A stretch of 64,000 nt of DNA, taken from NCBI RefSeq assembly GCF_014648695.1, contig NZ_BMRP01000001.1:332680-396679 (forward strand), given 5' to 3'. The notes below the pieces were generated by a model that did not search any database, was not told the origin of the DNA, and was given only the letters and a program-made list of their open reading frames with translations. A program made the position numbers and the translations under genes. This document shows positions 8,637-19,335 of the stretch, piece by piece (position 1 is the stretch's first letter; every line of letters starts with the position of its first letter). The stretch is from Streptomyces albospinus. GTDB lineage: Bacteria > Actinomycetota > Actinomycetes > Streptomycetales > Streptomycetaceae.

Positions 8637-10016
8637 GTGACACCCGCCGAGCTCTCCCGTACCGTCCTGCGTTCCGTGCGCGGTGCCGTTGAGGAACGGG
8701 AGCTCTCCGTGGCCGTACCGGCGCGGATCGTGGTGCAGCCGCCTCCGCGGCCCGGGTGTGGGGACTACGCCTCCAACATCGCGTTGCAGCTGGCCAAGCC
8801 CGCCGGGCGGCCGGCCCGGGAGGTGGCCGAGATTCTGCGGAAGCGGCTGGCCGGCAGCGCGGGGATCGCCCGGGTCGAGATCGCGGGACCCGGGTTCCTG
8901 AATTTCACGCTGGGCGACGGTGCGCTGGCCGGGCTCGTAAGGGAAGTACTGGCGCGGGGCGCGGCGTACGGGGAGTTGGGCGCTTCCGGGGAGCTGAGGG
9001 TTTCCGGGGACATGGATCGGAAGGGGGACGGGGCGTCGGCCCCGGTGGCGGCCTCGGCAGCGGCTTCGGTGGGGAGTGGCGCGCGCGGGCTGGTCGTGGC
9101 CGAGGTGCTGGCGCGGATCGGAGCGGCTGGTGGGCAGCCGGCTGGGCCCGGTGAGCAGGTCGCCGGCTCGGGTGACGGCTCCGACGGCGGTCCGATCGAG
9201 TGGCCGGGTGAGGGTGCGGTTTCCACCAACTGCCCTTCTGTTTCCGGCTTCAGCCCCGTTTCCACTTCTCCATCCGTATCCAGCTCCGGCCCCGTTTCCA
9301 CTTCTCCATCCGTATCCGCCTCCGGCCCCGTTTCCACTTCCGCATCCAGCTCCGGCCCTGCTTCCAGCTCCCGCTCTGTTTCCACCCCCGGCCCTGCTTC
9401 CACCCCCACCTTCACGTCCACACCGGCCCCCGCCCCGGCCTCCCCCTCCGCTCTCGTCGAGCTTGCCGGGCTCGTGGCGCGGCTCGGTTCGGACGAGGCG
9501 CGCTGGGTGCTGCTGCGGCCGGCGGCGCAGGATCCGGTGCGGGTGCCGGAGCGGCCGGCGCAGCGGGAGGAGAATCCTCGGTTCCGGGTGCAGTACGCGT
9601 ATGCCCGGACCCGGGCGATGGTGCGCAATGCGGGGGAGCTGGGGTTCGCGGGCGAGCCGGGCGAGGTGATGGCGGCCGGGAACGGCCCGGCCGCGTCCGG
9701 GCGTCCGCATGATCCGGAAGGGTCGGCGGGCGGGCAGCCGTCGCGGACCCTCCAGGCGCTTCGGACGTGCTTGGCGACCTACCCTTCCGCCACGGAGAGT
9801 GCTCTGCGGCTGGGGGCGCCGGACCGGCTGGTGCGGCATCTGGAGGCGACGGCGGACGCCTGGCTGCGGTGCCAGGAGGAGTTCCCGCCGCTGCCCGTCG
9901 GCGAGGAGAAACCCTTGGCCGTGCACCGTGCCCGGCTGGCCCTTGCCGAGGCCGCGGGGACGGTGCTGGGGAACGGCCTGCGCCTGCTCGGCATCTCTGC
10001 TCCTGAATACGTCTGA
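8637..10016 (+). CDS. ArgRS-like protein lacking the catalytic core
   Basis: A 459-residue protein. The first 110 residues match the N-terminal additional domain of arginyl-tRNA synthetase (GDYASNIALQLAKPAGRPA and GPGFLNFTLG). The last 150 match the DALR anticodon-binding domain (FRVQYAYARTRAMVRNA). Between them lies a low-complexity Ser/Pro/Thr linker instead of the aminoacylation domain; no HIGH or KMSKS motif is present. It cannot charge tRNA; binding tRNA-Arg or a regulatory role is inferred. GTG 8637 is chosen because homologous sequence begins there; the open frame extends 22 codons further. The authentic argS must lie elsewhere. lysA follows at 10120, and this order is, as I recall, conserved in Streptomyces. 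Confidence 0.75.
   Translation: MTPAELSRTVLRSVRGAVEERELSVAVPARIVVQPPPRPGCGDYASNIALQLAKPAGRPAREVAEILRKRLAGSAGIARVEIAGPGFLNFTLGDGALAGLVREVLARGAAYGELGASGELRVSGDMDRKGDGASAPVAASAAASVGSGARGLVVAEVLARIGAAGGQPAGPGEQVAGSGDGSDGGPIEWPGEGAVSTNCPSVSGFSPVSTSPSVSSSGPVSTSPSVSASGPVSTSASSSGPASSSRSVSTPGPASTPTFTSTPAPAPASPSALVELAGLVARLGSDEARWVLLRPAAQDPVRVPERPAQREENPRFRVQYAYARTRAMVRNAGELGFAGEPGEVMAAGNGPAASGRPHDPEGSAGGQPSRTLQALRTCLATYPSATESALRLGAPDRLVRHLEATADAWLRCQEEFPPLPVGEEKPLAVHRARLALAEAAGTVLGNGLRLLGISAPEYV
9252..9359 (+). repeat. 36-bp tandem repeats inside the ArgRS-like linker
   Basis: The unit GCCCCGTTTCCACTTCTCC plus 17 more bases occurs twice almost exactly (9252-9287, 9288-9323) and a third time degenerately (9324-9359). 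Each encodes a 12-residue GPVSTSPSVSxS unit. Further imperfect Ser/Pro units follow to about 9420. The repeats expand the linker that replaces the synthetase catalytic domain and probably vary between strains. Confidence 0.8.
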
Positions 10017-10119
10017 TGTGTGTGAGGCGCCTGATGTATCCGTCCCACTGCCGTCGCGCACCCCTGATGACTGCCTCTGATGACTACCTCTGAAAGATTT
10101 TGAGGGGATCGTTTCCGCT

Positions 10120-11511
10120 ATGAGTCGTTCCGCGCATCCTGCTGGGCCCCGCCACGGCGACGTCCTGCCCGAGGGGCACTACGCCGGGCCGCCCGCCGAC
10201 CTCAACACCCTTGACCCGCACGTCTGGTCCCGTACCGTCCGGCGCGACGCCGACGGTGTGGTCACCGTCGGCGGGCTGGCCGTGACCGCGCTCGCCGAGG
10301 AGTTCGGTACGCCGGCGTACTTCCTGGACGAGGAGGACTTCCGGGCGCGCTGCCGGGCCTGGAAGGACGCGTTCGGGGCGGACGCCGACGTGTTCTACGC
10401 GGGGAAGGCGTTTCTCTCCCGGGCCATCGTGCGATGGCTGAACGAAGAAGGGCTGAATCTCGACGTCTGCTCCGGCGGTGAGCTGGCCACGGCGCTGGCC
10501 GCGGGGATGCCCGCCGAGCGGATCGCGCTGCACGGCAACAACAAGAGCACCGAGGAGATCACCCGGGCCGTCGAGGTGGGGGTGGGACGGATCGTGCTCG
10601 ACTCCTTCCAGGAGATCGTGCGGGTCGCGCACATCGCCGAGAAGCTCGGCAAGCGGCAGCCGGTGCAGATCCGTGTGACCGTCGGCGTCGAGGCGCACAC
10701 GCACGAGTTCATCGCCACCGCGCACGAGGACCAGAAGTTCGGGATCGCGCTCGCCGGCGGGCAGGCCGCCGAGGCGGTGCGCCGCGCGCTGAAGCTGGAC
10801 GGCCTCGAACTCATCGGGATCCACAGCCACATCGGGTCGCAGATCTTCGACATGGCCGGTTTCGAGGTTTCCGCGCGCCGTGTGGTGCAGCTGCTCGCCG
10901 AGGTCCGGGACGAGCACGGGGTCGAGCTGCCGGAGATCGACCTCGGCGGCGGGCTCGGGATCGCGTACACCTCCGACGACGACCCCCGCGAGCCGCACGA
11001 GATCGCCAAGGCGCTGGGCGACATCGTGACCCGCGAGTGCGAGGCCGCCGGGCTGCGGGTGCCGCGGCTGTCGGTCGAGCCGGGGCGGGCGATCGTCGGG
11101 CCGACGGCGTTCACGCTCTACGAGGTCGGCACCGTCAAGGAGCTCGAAGGGCTGCGGACGTATGTGTCCGTGGACGGCGGGATGTCCGACAACATCCGTA
11201 CGGCGCTCTACGACGCGGAGTACAGCGTGGCGCTGGTGTCGCGCGCGTCGGACGCCGAGCCGATGCTGTCCCGGGTCGTCGGCAAGCACTGCGAGAGCGG
11301 CGACATCGTCGTGCGCGACGCCTTCCTGCCCGGTGACGTGGCGCCGGGGGACCTGCTCGCGGTACCGGCCACGGGTGCGTACTGCCGCTCCATGGCGAAC
11401 AACTACAACCACGCGCTGCGGCCCCCGGTCGTGGCCGTCAAGGACGGTGCGGCGCGGGTGATCGTCCGGCGGGAGACGGAGGAAGATCTCCTGCGGTTGG
11501 ATGTCGGGTAG
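10120..11511 (+). CDS. lysA: diaminopimelate decarboxylase
   Basis: A 463-residue fold-type III PLP enzyme that converts meso-diaminopimelate to lysine, the last step of lysine synthesis, in the cytoplasm. Lys96 in [11 protein letters not shown] holds PLP. The HSHIGSQ motif (from about residue 235), the Gly-rich phosphate loop ([10 protein letters not shown]) and Cys391 in KHCESGD, which completes the active site from the partner subunit, are all present. Length and motifs are normal. A GAGGGG sequence lies about 13 bases upstream of the ATG. It precedes hom, thrC and thrB, forming an aspartate-family amino-acid block. Confidence 0.96.
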   Translation: MSRSAHPAGPRHGDVLPEGHYAGPPADLNTLDPHVWSRTVRRDADGVVTVGGLAVTALAEEFGTPAYFLDEEDFRARCRAWKDAFGADADVFYAGKAFLSRAIVRWLNEEGLNLDVCSGGELATALAAGMPAERIALHGNNKSTEEITRAVEVGVGRIVLDSFQEIVRVAHIAEKLGKRQPVQIRVTVGVEAHTHEFIATAHEDQKFGIALAGGQAAEAVRRALKLDGLELIGIHSHIGSQIFDMAGFEVSARRVVQLLAEVRDEHGVELPEIDLGGGLGIAYTSDDDPREPHEIAKALGDIVTRECEAAGLRVPRLSVEPGRAIVGPTAFTLYEVGTVKELEGLRTYVSVDGGMSDNIRTALYDAEYSVALVSRASDAEPMLSRVVGKHCESGDIVVRDAFLPGDVAPGDLLAVPATGAYCRSMANNYNHALRPPVVAVKDGAARVIVRRETEEDLLRLDVG

Positions 11512-11650
11512 GGGCGGATCGCCGGGACCGGGCCCCGGATGAAATAAATGTCTCGGTATCCGGACCGACGACGGAAAGAGCCGTCCGGTGCGTGAGACTG
11601 GTGCATGACCAAGCATGAAAACCGCTGGATCGAAGAAAAGACGAGGTCGA

Positions 11651-12943
11651 ATGATGCGTACGCGTCCGCTGAAGGTGGCGCTGCTGGGCTGTGGTGTGGT
11701 CGGCTCAGAGGTGACGCGCATCATGACGACGCACGCCGACGACCTCGCGGCCCGCATCGGGGCGCCCGTGGAGCTCGCCGGGATCGCCGTCCGCCGCCCC
11801 GAGAAGGTGCGCGACGGCGTCCCGGCCGAGCTGATCACCACCGATGCGACCGCGCTCGTCAAACGGGGCGACATCGACGTCGTCATCGAGGTGATCGGCG
11901 GGATCGAGCCCGCCAGGGGTCTGATCACCACCGCTTTCGAGCACGGCGCCAGTGTGGTTTCGGCCAACAAGGCGCTGGTGGCGGCCGACGGTGCCGCGCT
12001 GCACGCGGCGGCCGAGAAGCACAACGCCGACCTGTATTACGAGGCGGCGGTCGCCGGTGCGATCCCGCTGGTGCGCCCGCTGCGCGAATCGCTGGCCGGT
12101 GACAAGGTCAACCGGGTGCTCGGCATCGTCAACGGCACCACCAACTTCATCCTCGACAAGATGGATTCGACCGGCGCCGGGTACAGCGAGGCGCTGGACG
12201 AGGCGACCGCGCTGGGCTACGCCGAGGCCGACCCGACCGCCGACGTCGAGGGCTTCGACGCCGCCGCCAAGGCCGCGATCCTCGCCGGGATCGCCTTCCA
12301 CACCCGGGTCACCATCGACGATGTGCACCGCGAGGGCCTGACCGAGGTCACCGCGGCCGACATCGCCTCCGCCAAGCGCATGGGCTGCACGGTCAAGCTG
12401 CTGGCCATCTGCGAGCGGGCCGCGGACGGCGCGTCGGTGACCGCGCGGGTCCACCCGGCGATGATCCCGCTGACGCATCCGCTGGCCTCCGTGCGCGAGG
12501 CGTACAACGCGGTCTTCGTGGAGGCCGACGCGGCCGGGCGGCTGATGTTCTACGGGCCGGGCGCGGGCGGCTCGCCGACCGCCTCCGCGGTCCTCGGCGA
12601 CCTCGTCGCGGTCTGCCGCAACAAGCTCGCCGGTGCCACCGGGCCGGGGGAGTCCGCGTACACCGCGCTGCCGGTGAGCCCCATGGGTGAGGTCGTCACC
12701 CGCTACCACATCAGTCTCGACGTGGCCGACAAACCCGGCGTTCTCGCGCAGGTCGCGACGGTTTTCGCCGAACACGGCGTATCGATCGATACGGTCCGTC
12801 AGCAGGGTAAGGACGGCGAAGCGGACCTCGTCGTCGTCACCCACCGAGCGACCGACGCGGCCCTGTCGTCGACGGTCGGGGCACTGCGCGAGCTGGACAC
12901 CGTCCGCGGTGTCGTCAGCATCATGCGGGTCGAAGGGGAGTAA
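11651..12943 (+). CDS. hom: homoserine dehydrogenase
   Basis: A 430-residue enzyme that reduces aspartate semialdehyde to homoserine, feeding threonine and methionine. It has an N-terminal NAD(P) motif ([11 protein letters not shown], residues 11-21), the catalytic region around [11 protein letters not shown], the signature [11 protein letters not shown], and a C-terminal ACT domain ([19 protein letters not shown], about residue 355 on) that usually gives threonine feedback control. ATG 11651 is preferred over an upstream ATG at 11615 because GAGG sits 6-7 bases before it and the family starts MMRTRPLKV. thrC follows 8 bases after the stop. Confidence 0.96.
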   Translation: MMRTRPLKVALLGCGVVGSEVTRIMTTHADDLAARIGAPVELAGIAVRRPEKVRDGVPAELITTDATALVKRGDIDVVIEVIGGIEPARGLITTAFEHGASVVSANKALVAADGAALHAAAEKHNADLYYEAAVAGAIPLVRPLRESLAGDKVNRVLGIVNGTTNFILDKMDSTGAGYSEALDEATALGYAEADPTADVEGFDAAAKAAILAGIAFHTRVTIDDVHREGLTEVTAADIASAKRMGCTVKLLAICERAADGASVTARVHPAMIPLTHPLASVREAYNAVFVEADAAGRLMFYGPGAGGSPTASAVLGDLVAVCRNKLAGATGPGESAYTALPVSPMGEVVTRYHISLDVADKPGVLAQVATVFAEHGVSIDTVRQQGKDGEADLVVVTHRATDAALSSTVGALRELDTVRGVVSIMRVEGE

Positions 12944-12951
12944 AGGAACCC

Positions 12952-14037
12952 ATGTCTGCCAATTCCACCGTGACCACCACCAGTCGTCAGTGGCGCGGAA
13001 TCATCGAGGAATACCGCGACCGGCTTCCGGTCAGCGACACGACCGAGATCGTCACCCTCCGGGAGGGCGGTACGCCTCTCGTGCCGGCCCAGGTGCTGTC
13101 CGAGCGCACCGGCTGCGAGGTGCACCTCAAGGTCGAGGGTGCCAACCCCACGGGCTCGTTCAAGGACCGCGGGATGACGATGGCCATCACCCGCGCCAAG
13201 GAGGAGGGCGCCAAGGCGGTCATCTGCGCCTCCACCGGCAACACCTCCGCCTCGGCCGCCGCCTACGCGGTCCGGGCCGGCATGGTCTGCGCGGTGCTGG
13301 TCCCGCAGGGCAAGATCGCGCTCGGCAAGATGGGCCAGGCGCTGGTCCACGGCGCCAAGATCCTCCAGGTCGACGGAAATTTCGACGACTGCCTGACGCT
13401 GGCCCGGAGCCTCTCCGAGAAGTACCCGGTCGCACTTGTGAACTCCGTCAACCCGGTACGCATCGAGGGCCAGAAGACCGCCGCCTTCGAAATCGTCGAC
13501 ATGCTCGACGACGCCCCGGACATCCATGTGCTGCCCGTCGGCAACGCCGGCAACATCACGGCCTACTGGAAGGGCTATCGGGAGTACGCGGCCGACGGCA
13601 TCGCCTCGCACACCCCGCGGATGTGGGGCTTCCAGGCGTCCGGCAGTGCCCCGATCGTGCGCGGTGAGGTCGTCAAGGACCCGCACACCATCGCCACCGC
13701 GATCCGCATCGGCAACCCCGCCTCGTGGGAGTTCGCGGAGCGCGCCCGGGACGAGTCCGGCGGCCTCATCGACGCTGTGACGGACCGTCAAATCCTCGCT
13801 GCCTACCGCCTGTTGGCCGCGCAGGAGGGTGTTTTCGTGGAGCCCGCGTCGGCCGCCTCGGTCGCCGGTCTGCTCAAGGCCGCCGAGGAGGGCAAGGTCG
13901 ACCCCGGCCAGCGGATCGTCTGCACGGTCACCGGCAACGGCCTCAAGGACCCGGACTGGGCGGTGGCCGGAGCGCCGCAGCCGCTCACCGTCCCGATCGA
14001 CGCGGACGCCGCCGCCGAGCGGCTCGGCCTCGGCTGA
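12952..14037 (+). CDS. thrC: threonine synthase
   Basis: A 361-residue fold-type II PLP enzyme that makes threonine from O-phosphohomoserine. Lys71 in [14 protein letters not shown] binds PLP, and the phosphate-binding loop is seen in [13 protein letters not shown]. The length is that of the short bacterial class. It has an AAAGGA ribosome site and lies 8 bases after hom, so the two are cotranscribed. thrB, which makes its substrate, comes 328 bases later behind a terminator-like hairpin. Confidence 0.96.
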   Translation: MSANSTVTTTSRQWRGIIEEYRDRLPVSDTTEIVTLREGGTPLVPAQVLSERTGCEVHLKVEGANPTGSFKDRGMTMAITRAKEEGAKAVICASTGNTSASAAAYAVRAGMVCAVLVPQGKIALGKMGQALVHGAKILQVDGNFDDCLTLARSLSEKYPVALVNSVNPVRIEGQKTAAFEIVDMLDDAPDIHVLPVGNAGNITAYWKGYREYAADGIASHTPRMWGFQASGSAPIVRGEVVKDPHTIATAIRIGNPASWEFAERARDESGGLIDAVTDRQILAAYRLLAAQEGVFVEPASAASVAGLLKAAEEGKVDPGQRIVCTVTGNGLKDPDWAVAGAPQPLTVPIDADAAAERLGLG

Positions 14038-14365
14038 CCGGACGTTCGTGACCTGCGCGTACGGCAGGGGATGACGGGGCGGCCGGCCCCCCGTCATCCG
14101 CCGTACAGCAAATTGCGCAAAGCCTGCAAAGCCAGGCCAGGGGCACAGGAAAGCGCGCGACACGCATCGTGCGCCTCCTGTGCGCCCTATGTCGCGACAG
14201 AACCTTCCTTCGATAGGCTGGCACCCAACTCCCCTCCCCACGGCATAACGCAGTGGTGTGCAGGGCAGGTCAGAACAGACCCCACGAGCCGTCCGGGCAC
14301 CTCGGTGCCGCGGCGCCGTGCTCCGGGTCAGTACCGCAGCATCAATCAAGGAGAGTCATCGAGCG
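14038..14365. other. thrC-thrB intergenic region
   Basis: The 328-bp gap has a strong hairpin at its start and, after it, an AT-richer stretch (14100-14260) that could hold a promoter for thrB. An AAGGAGAG ribosome site lies at about 14348-14355. I see no gene. Confidence 0.5.
14069..14099 (+). terminator. hairpin terminator after thrC
   Basis: An 11-bp perfect stem, GGATGACGGGG (14069-14079) with CCCCGTCATCC (14089-14099), encloses a 9-base GC-rich loop. No T-run follows, which is usual for Streptomyces terminators. It lies 30 bases after the thrC stop and probably ends or reduces transcription before thrB. Confidence 0.55.
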
Positions 14366-15283
14366 ATGGCCGGTCCCGCGTTCCGCGCCGCCGCCGTCCG
14401 GGTGCGCACCCCCGCTACCAGCGCCAATCTCGGTCCCGGCTTCGATGCCCTGGGTCTTTCCCTGGGCCTGTACGACGATGTCGTCGTACGTGTCGCCGAC
14501 TCCGGGCTGCACGTCGACATCGCCGGTGAGGGGGCCGACACCCTTCCGCGCGACGAGAGCCACCTGCTCGTACGGTCCATGCGCACCGCCTTCGACCTGC
14601 TCGGCGGGCAGCCGCGCGGACTGGAAATCGTCTGCGCCAACCGCATTCCGCACGGCCGCGGCCTCGGCTCCTCCTCGGCCGCCATCTGCGCCGGTATCGT
14701 CGCCGCCCGCGCCGTGACCATAGGCGGCGAGCAGAAGCTCGACGACGCCGCGCTGCTGGAACTGGCCAACGAGATCGAGGGCCACCCCGACAACGTCGCC
14801 GCGTGCCTGCTCGGCGGCTTCACACTCGCCTGGATGGACACCGGAACCGCCCGTGCGATCCGGATGGATCCCGCCGATTCCATCGTTCCGGTGGTCTTCG
14901 TGCCCGGCAAGCCGGTGCTCACCGAGACCGCCCGCGGACTGCTGCCGCGCACCGTCCCGCATGTGGACGCCGCGGCGAACGCCGGCCGCGCCGCACTGCT
15001 CGTCGAGGCCCTGACCAGGCGCCCCGAGCTGCTGCTGGCCGCGACCGAGGACCGACTTCACCAGGAATACCGCGCCCCCGCGATGCCGGAGAGCGTGGCC
15101 CTGGTGAACCGACTGCGCGCGGACGGCGTCCCCGCAGTCATCTCCGGTGCGGGCCCGACGGTGCTCGCGCTGGTCGAGGACGCGGCGGCCGACAAGGTCG
15201 CGGCACTGGCGGGAGAGGGGTGGGCGGCCAACCGGCTGACCCTCGACGCGGCCGGTACGTGTGTGCTGCCGCTCGCCGGGTGA
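14366..15283 (+). CDS. thrB: homoserine kinase
   Basis: A 305-residue GHMP-family kinase that phosphorylates homoserine with ATP, giving the substrate of ThrC. The family hallmarks are present: N-terminal TPATSANLGPGFDALG, the Gly/Ser-rich ATP loop PHGRGLGSSSAA (residues 95-106), and a C-terminal Gly-rich motif (VISGAGPTVLAL). The open frame extends upstream, but ATG 14366 matches the family start and has AAGGAGAG about 11 bases before it. The order hom-thrC-thrB is standard for Streptomyces. Confidence 0.96.
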   Translation: MAGPAFRAAAVRVRTPATSANLGPGFDALGLSLGLYDDVVVRVADSGLHVDIAGEGADTLPRDESHLLVRSMRTAFDLLGGQPRGLEIVCANRIPHGRGLGSSSAAICAGIVAARAVTIGGEQKLDDAALLELANEIEGHPDNVAACLLGGFTLAWMDTGTARAIRMDPADSIVPVVFVPGKPVLTETARGLLPRTVPHVDAAANAGRAALLVEALTRRPELLLAATEDRLHQEYRAPAMPESVALVNRLRADGVPAVISGAGPTVLALVEDAAADKVAALAGEGWAANRLTLDAAGTCVLPLAG

Positions 15284-15658
15284 TCACGACCAGTGATCGA
15301 CGATTGCCGGTCTTTGAGAGGGGGAATGTTTGTTGGATCCGGTAGTGTTAACCTCAAGTCAGTACTCGACGCCAGTGTGGCGCGGTGCTTCGTGTCCCCC
15401 TTCGGGACCACTTTCTTCCGGGAGCCTCCCAAACTGCTTGGAGCAATGGCCTGAGCAGAAGTGAGCACGCTCCGGAATCGGCGTGACGAAACAGAGCCAC
15501 ACCGCATATCTTCACGCCGGAGCCATGAACTGATCTTTCCGCCGTATCCGGCGGGACCACCGCCCCGGCCCGGTCCGCAAGACCTAAGGACCCAGCCGGA
15601 CAGCACAACCGGTCGCCGAGCCAGACAGGCCGACGCCCGCTCCAGGGAAGGACCCTTC
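15284..15658 (+). promoter_or_regulatory. rho leader region
   Basis: The 375 bp between thrB and rho carry an AT-richer patch near 15311-15360 with a TAGTGT candidate -10 hexamer at 15343, although no well-placed -35 box is clear. If that promoter is right, the transcript has a 5' leader of about 300 bases, as expected for a rho gene that regulates itself. No separate gene is convincing here. Confidence 0.35.
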
Positions 15659-17662
15659 GTGAGCGACACCACCGATCTGATGGGCGCGCGCACCGATGGC
15701 AGTGCCACCACGCCCGCCACGGACGCTCCCGCCGCGCCTGCTACCACGCGGCGCCGCCGTTCCGGCACCGGCCTCGACGGCATGGTCCTGGCTGAGCTTC
15801 AGCAGGTTGCCTCCGGCCTCGGCATCAAGGGCACCGCGCGGATGCGCAAGAGCCAGCTGATCGAGGTCATCAAGGAGAGGCAGGCCGGCGGCACGGGAAC
15901 CGCCGCCAAGGCCGACGCGCCCGCCGCCGACACCGAGACCAAGCCCAAGCGCCGTACGACCTCCAAGGCGCGCACCGGCGAGGACGGTGCCGAGCCGGCC
16001 GCCAAGGCCGAGAAGCCCGCCAGGGCGGACAAGGCCGCGGACAAGGCCGGGGCCCAGCAGCAGATCGACATCCCGGGCCAGCCTGTCAGCGACGAGCAGC
16101 CGGCCGGCGAGCGCCGCCGGCGCCGCGCCACCGCCGCCGCGGGCAGCCCGGAGACCGCCCTCGCGGGCGACGTCAAGACCGAGGTCAAGGCCGAGGTCAG
16201 GACCGAGACCGCGACGGTCCCGCAGGAGGCCGGCGAGGGCCGGCCCGCCAAGAGCGGCGAGCGGCAGGACCGCGGCGACCGCCAGGACCGCGGGCAGAAG
16301 GGCGACCGCCGTCAGCGTGACCGCGACCGCGGGGAGCGCCGCAAGACCGACGCCGGCGACGGCGGCCAGGGCCAGGGCGGTGGCCGCCAGCGCGACCGCC
16401 GGCCCGACGAGGACGACGACTTCGAGGGCGGCCGGCGCGGTCGCCGCGGCCGTTACCGTGACCGCCGTGGCCGCCGTGGCCGCGACGACTTCGGCAACGA
16501 GCCGCAGGTGTCCGAGGACGACGTGCTCATCCCGGTCGCGGGCATCCTCGACATCCTCGACAACTACGCGTTCATCCGGACCTCCGGCTACCTGCCCGGC
16601 CCGAACGACGTGTACGTCTCGCTCGCCCAGGTCCGCAAGAACGGCCTGCGCAAGGGCGACCACGTCACCGGTGCGGTCCGCCAGCCCAAGGACGGCGAGC
16701 GGCGTGAGAAGTTCAACGCGCTGGTGCGGCTCGACACGGTCAACAGCATGGCGCCCGAACAGGGCCGCCAGCGGCCGGAGTTCGGCAAGCTGACGCCCCT
16801 TTACCCGCAGGAGCGGCTGCGCCTGGAGGGCGAGTCGGGCGGGCTGACGACCCGGATCATCGACCTGGTCACCCCGATCGGCAAGGGCCAGCGAGGGCTG
16901 ATCGTGGCCCCGCCGAAGACCGGCAAGACCATGATCATGCAGGCGATCGCCAACTCGATCACCCGCAACAACCCCGAGTGCCACCTGATGGTCGTCCTCG
17001 TCGACGAGCGTCCCGAAGAGGTCACCGACATGCAGCGGTCGGTCAAGGGCGAGGTCATCTCCTCGACCTTCGACCGCCCGGCCGAGGACCACACCACCGT
17101 CGCCGAGCTGGCCATCGAGCGCGCCAAGCGACTCGTCGAGCTGGGCCACGACGTGGTCGTCCTGCTGGACTCCATCACCCGCCTGGGCCGCGCGTACAAC
17201 CTCGCGGCGCCCGCCTCCGGCCGCATCCTGTCCGGTGGTGTCGACTCGACCGCGCTCTACCCGCCGAAGCGCTTCTTCGGTGCCGCGCGCAACATCGAGG
17301 ACGGCGGTTCGCTGACCATCCTGGCCACCGCGCTGGTCGAGACCGGCTCGCGGATGGACGAGGTGATCTTCGAGGAGTTCAAGGGCACCGGCAACCTGGA
17401 GCTCAAGCTCGACCGCAAGCTCTCCGACAAGCGCATCTTCCCGGCGGTGGACGTGGACGCGTCCAGCACCCGCAAGGAGGAGATCCTGATGGGCAGCGAC
17501 GAGCTGGCCATCGTCTGGAAGCTGCGCCGGGTGCTGCACGCGCTGGACCAGCAGCAGGCCATCGAGCTGCTGCTGGACAAGATGAAGCAGACCAAGTCCA
17601 ACGCGGAGTTCCTGCTCCAGATCCAGAAGACGACGCCGACCGCGGGCAACGGCAACGACTGA
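15659..17662 (+). CDS. rho: transcription termination factor Rho
   Basis: A 667-residue hexameric RNA helicase that ends transcription at Rho-dependent sites. It has the Rho N-terminal domain ([20 protein letters not shown], about residue 40 on), then the large Arg/Asp/Gly-rich insertion typical of actinobacterial Rho (about 90-280), then the cold-shock RNA-binding fold ([16 protein letters not shown]). Walker A APPKTGKT has Lys423, Walker [12 protein letters not shown] has Asp504, and the Q/R-loop region is intact. GTG 15659 follows GGGAAGGA by 7 bases and gives the family start SDTTDLMG; the open frame runs 66 codons further upstream. A strong terminator follows. Confidence 0.97.
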   Translation: MSDTTDLMGARTDGSATTPATDAPAAPATTRRRRSGTGLDGMVLAELQQVASGLGIKGTARMRKSQLIEVIKERQAGGTGTAAKADAPAADTETKPKRRTTSKARTGEDGAEPAAKAEKPARADKAADKAGAQQQIDIPGQPVSDEQPAGERRRRRATAAAGSPETALAGDVKTEVKAEVRTETATVPQEAGEGRPAKSGERQDRGDRQDRGQKGDRRQRDRDRGERRKTDAGDGGQGQGGGRQRDRRPDEDDDFEGGRRGRRGRYRDRRGRRGRDDFGNEPQVSEDDVLIPVAGILDILDNYAFIRTSGYLPGPNDVYVSLAQVRKNGLRKGDHVTGAVRQPKDGERREKFNALVRLDTVNSMAPEQGRQRPEFGKLTPLYPQERLRLEGESGGLTTRIIDLVTPIGKGQRGLIVAPPKTGKTMIMQAIANSITRNNPECHLMVVLVDERPEEVTDMQRSVKGEVISSTFDRPAEDHTTVAELAIERAKRLVELGHDVVVLLDSITRLGRAYNLAAPASGRILSGGVDSTALYPPKRFFGAARNIEDGGSLTILATALVETGSRMDEVIFEEFKGTGNLELKLDRKLSDKRIFPAVDVDASSTRKEEILMGSDELAIVWKLRRVLHALDQQQAIELLLDKMKQTKSNAEFLLQIQKTTPTAGNGND

Positions 17663-17696
17663 CGCCCGCCGGCCGTAGGCGCCGCAAGTACGACAG

Positions 17697-17742
17697 ACAC
17701 CAGCCCCCCTCGCCGCACCGGTGAGGGGGGCTGGTGTTTTTT
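17697..17742 (+). terminator. intrinsic terminator of rho
   Basis: A perfect 15-bp stem, ACACCAGCCCCCCTC with GAGGGGGGCTGGTGT, has an 11-base loop and is followed by a run of six T. This is a textbook factor-independent terminator 35 bases after the rho stop. Confidence 0.95.
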
Positions 17743-18045
17743 ACGGCGTCCCCGCGGTGCGGTGCGGCGTGTGAGCCGTGCCGCACGGCGAGCTGTCCCC
17801 CTTGAGACCTTCCGCACAGGTTCGTACCGCGCACACAGTTCGGGCAAAGCTGGATCACAGGACGAAAGTGCAGGTGAGAGGGGCGAAAGTCCCATGACGC
17901 ACGTCGGCGCAGGGCGATTTTCTAAGAAGGAGCTCATAACGCCCTGTGCAACCCTTCCGGTCAACCTCCCGTCTGAATAGGCACTCACCCGTGACCACGG
18001 GTTGACGGCGAGGGGCAGCCGAGGGAAACAAGGACTGAGGAGCAG
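17743..18045. promoter_or_regulatory. upstream region of the LCP gene
   Basis: About 300 bp between the rho terminator and the LCP gene. An AT-richer island (about 17905-17985) is the likely promoter area, and a GAGGAG ribosome site lies just before the ATG at 18046. A 72-codon open frame (17762-17980) has an implausible composition and was not accepted. Confidence 0.4.
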
Positions 18046-19170
18046 ATGGCGGACAGCAACGGGAGCGCGCAGGCGGCCGAGGGCCGCGGACGCGGCATAC
18101 GTGCCACCGGCCGCCGGCGCAAGGGTCCGACCCGGCGCCGCCGGGCCCTGACGATCACGCTGTGCGCGCTGGTCGGCGCGGTCCTGCTCGGCGGCGCCGG
18201 GCTGGGCTACGTCTACTTCAAGCTCAACGGCAACCTCAAGGGCGTCGACATCAACGCGGCCCTCGGCCAGGACCGGCCGAAGAACGTCGACAACGGCTCG
18301 ATGGACATCCTGGTCATGGGCTCCGACTCACGGGCCGGCAAGAACGGCGAGTACGGCAAGGACGAGGGCGGCGCCCGCTCGGACACCGCGATGGTCGTGC
18401 ACGTCTTCAAGGGCCACCAGAAGGCCAGCGTCGTCAGCATCCCCCGGGACACCCTGGTCACCCGGCCCAGCTGCACCAAGGACGGCAAGACCGTCCCCGA
18501 GGAGCGGCGGGCGATGTTCAACACCGCCTTCGAGGTCGGCGGCCCGGCCTGCGCCGTCAAGACCGTCGAGTCGATGAGCGGGATCCGCATGGACCACTTC
18601 ATCGAGGTCGACTTCACCGGCTTCAAGAAACTGATCGACGCGCTGGGCGGGGTGGACATCACCACCACCAAGCCCATCAACGACCGCTACAGCCATCTGC
18701 ACCTCCAGCCCGGCAAGCACACCCTCAACGGCGAGGACGCGCTCGGCCTGGTCCGCACCCGGCACGGCGTCCCCGGGGGCGACGGCAGCGACCTGGGTCG
18801 CATCCAGCTCCAGCAGACCTTCATCAAGGCCCTGATGAACCAGGTCAGGAACGTCGGCGTGCTGTCCAACCCGACCAAGCTCTACAACATCGCCGACACC
18901 GCCACCAAGGCCATCACCACCGACACCGACCTCAACTCGGTCCCCCAGCTCACCGGGCTCGCCAAGACCCTCGGCGGGATCACCTCCGACCGCATCGACA
19001 TGGTGACGCTGCCGGTGGAGTACGACCCGATCAACCCCTCCCGGGTGCTGCCGCTGACCAAGCAGGGGCAGCTGGTCTGGGACGCGCTGCGGCGCGACCA
19101 GGACATCCCGAAGTCGGCGATCAAGGGCTCGGCGGGTGACAAGGGCGGTACGAGCAACTACGTGAAGTAG
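18046..19170 (+). CDS. LytR-CpsA-Psr (LCP) family cell-wall glycopolymer ligase
   Basis: A 374-residue membrane-anchored enzyme that moves teichoic-acid-type or other glycopolymers from undecaprenyl carriers to peptidoglycan. A basic cytoplasmic head (residues 1-33, Arg-rich) precedes one helix (34-58), and the extracellular LCP domain follows. Family motifs are MDILVMGSDSRAG, the Asp/Arg pair in GGARSDTAMVV and VVSIPRDTLV, and the Arg cluster near GLVRTRHGVPGGDG, which binds the pyrophosphate lipid. It lies alone between rho and rpmE. Which polymer it attaches is not visible. Confidence 0.93.
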   Translation: MADSNGSAQAAEGRGRGIRATGRRRKGPTRRRRALTITLCALVGAVLLGGAGLGYVYFKLNGNLKGVDINAALGQDRPKNVDNGSMDILVMGSDSRAGKNGEYGKDEGGARSDTAMVVHVFKGHQKASVVSIPRDTLVTRPSCTKDGKTVPEERRAMFNTAFEVGGPACAVKTVESMSGIRMDHFIEVDFTGFKKLIDALGGVDITTTKPINDRYSHLHLQPGKHTLNGEDALGLVRTRHGVPGGDGSDLGRIQLQQTFIKALMNQVRNVGVLSNPTKLYNIADTATKAITTDTDLNSVPQLTGLAKTLGGITSDRIDMVTLPVEYDPINPSRVLPLTKQGQLVWDALRRDQDIPKSAIKGSAGDKGGTSNYVK

Positions 19171-19335
19171 CCGCCCGACCCGCGTCCCGACCGCCGTACC
19201 ACCGGGGGAATAGTTGCGTCCGCACCCCGGTTTTGGGAGATACGGCCAGTCCTGGCAGACTGGACCGTCGGCCCCGGTTCACGTGACGCAATTCCGCAAC
19301 ACGACCCGGTGCACTCCCGAACCTAGGAGAATCCC

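Noticed and set aside
17762..17980. A 72-codon plus-strand frame between rho and the LCP gene
   Set aside because: Composition and start context are poor and it covers the likely promoter of the LCP gene.
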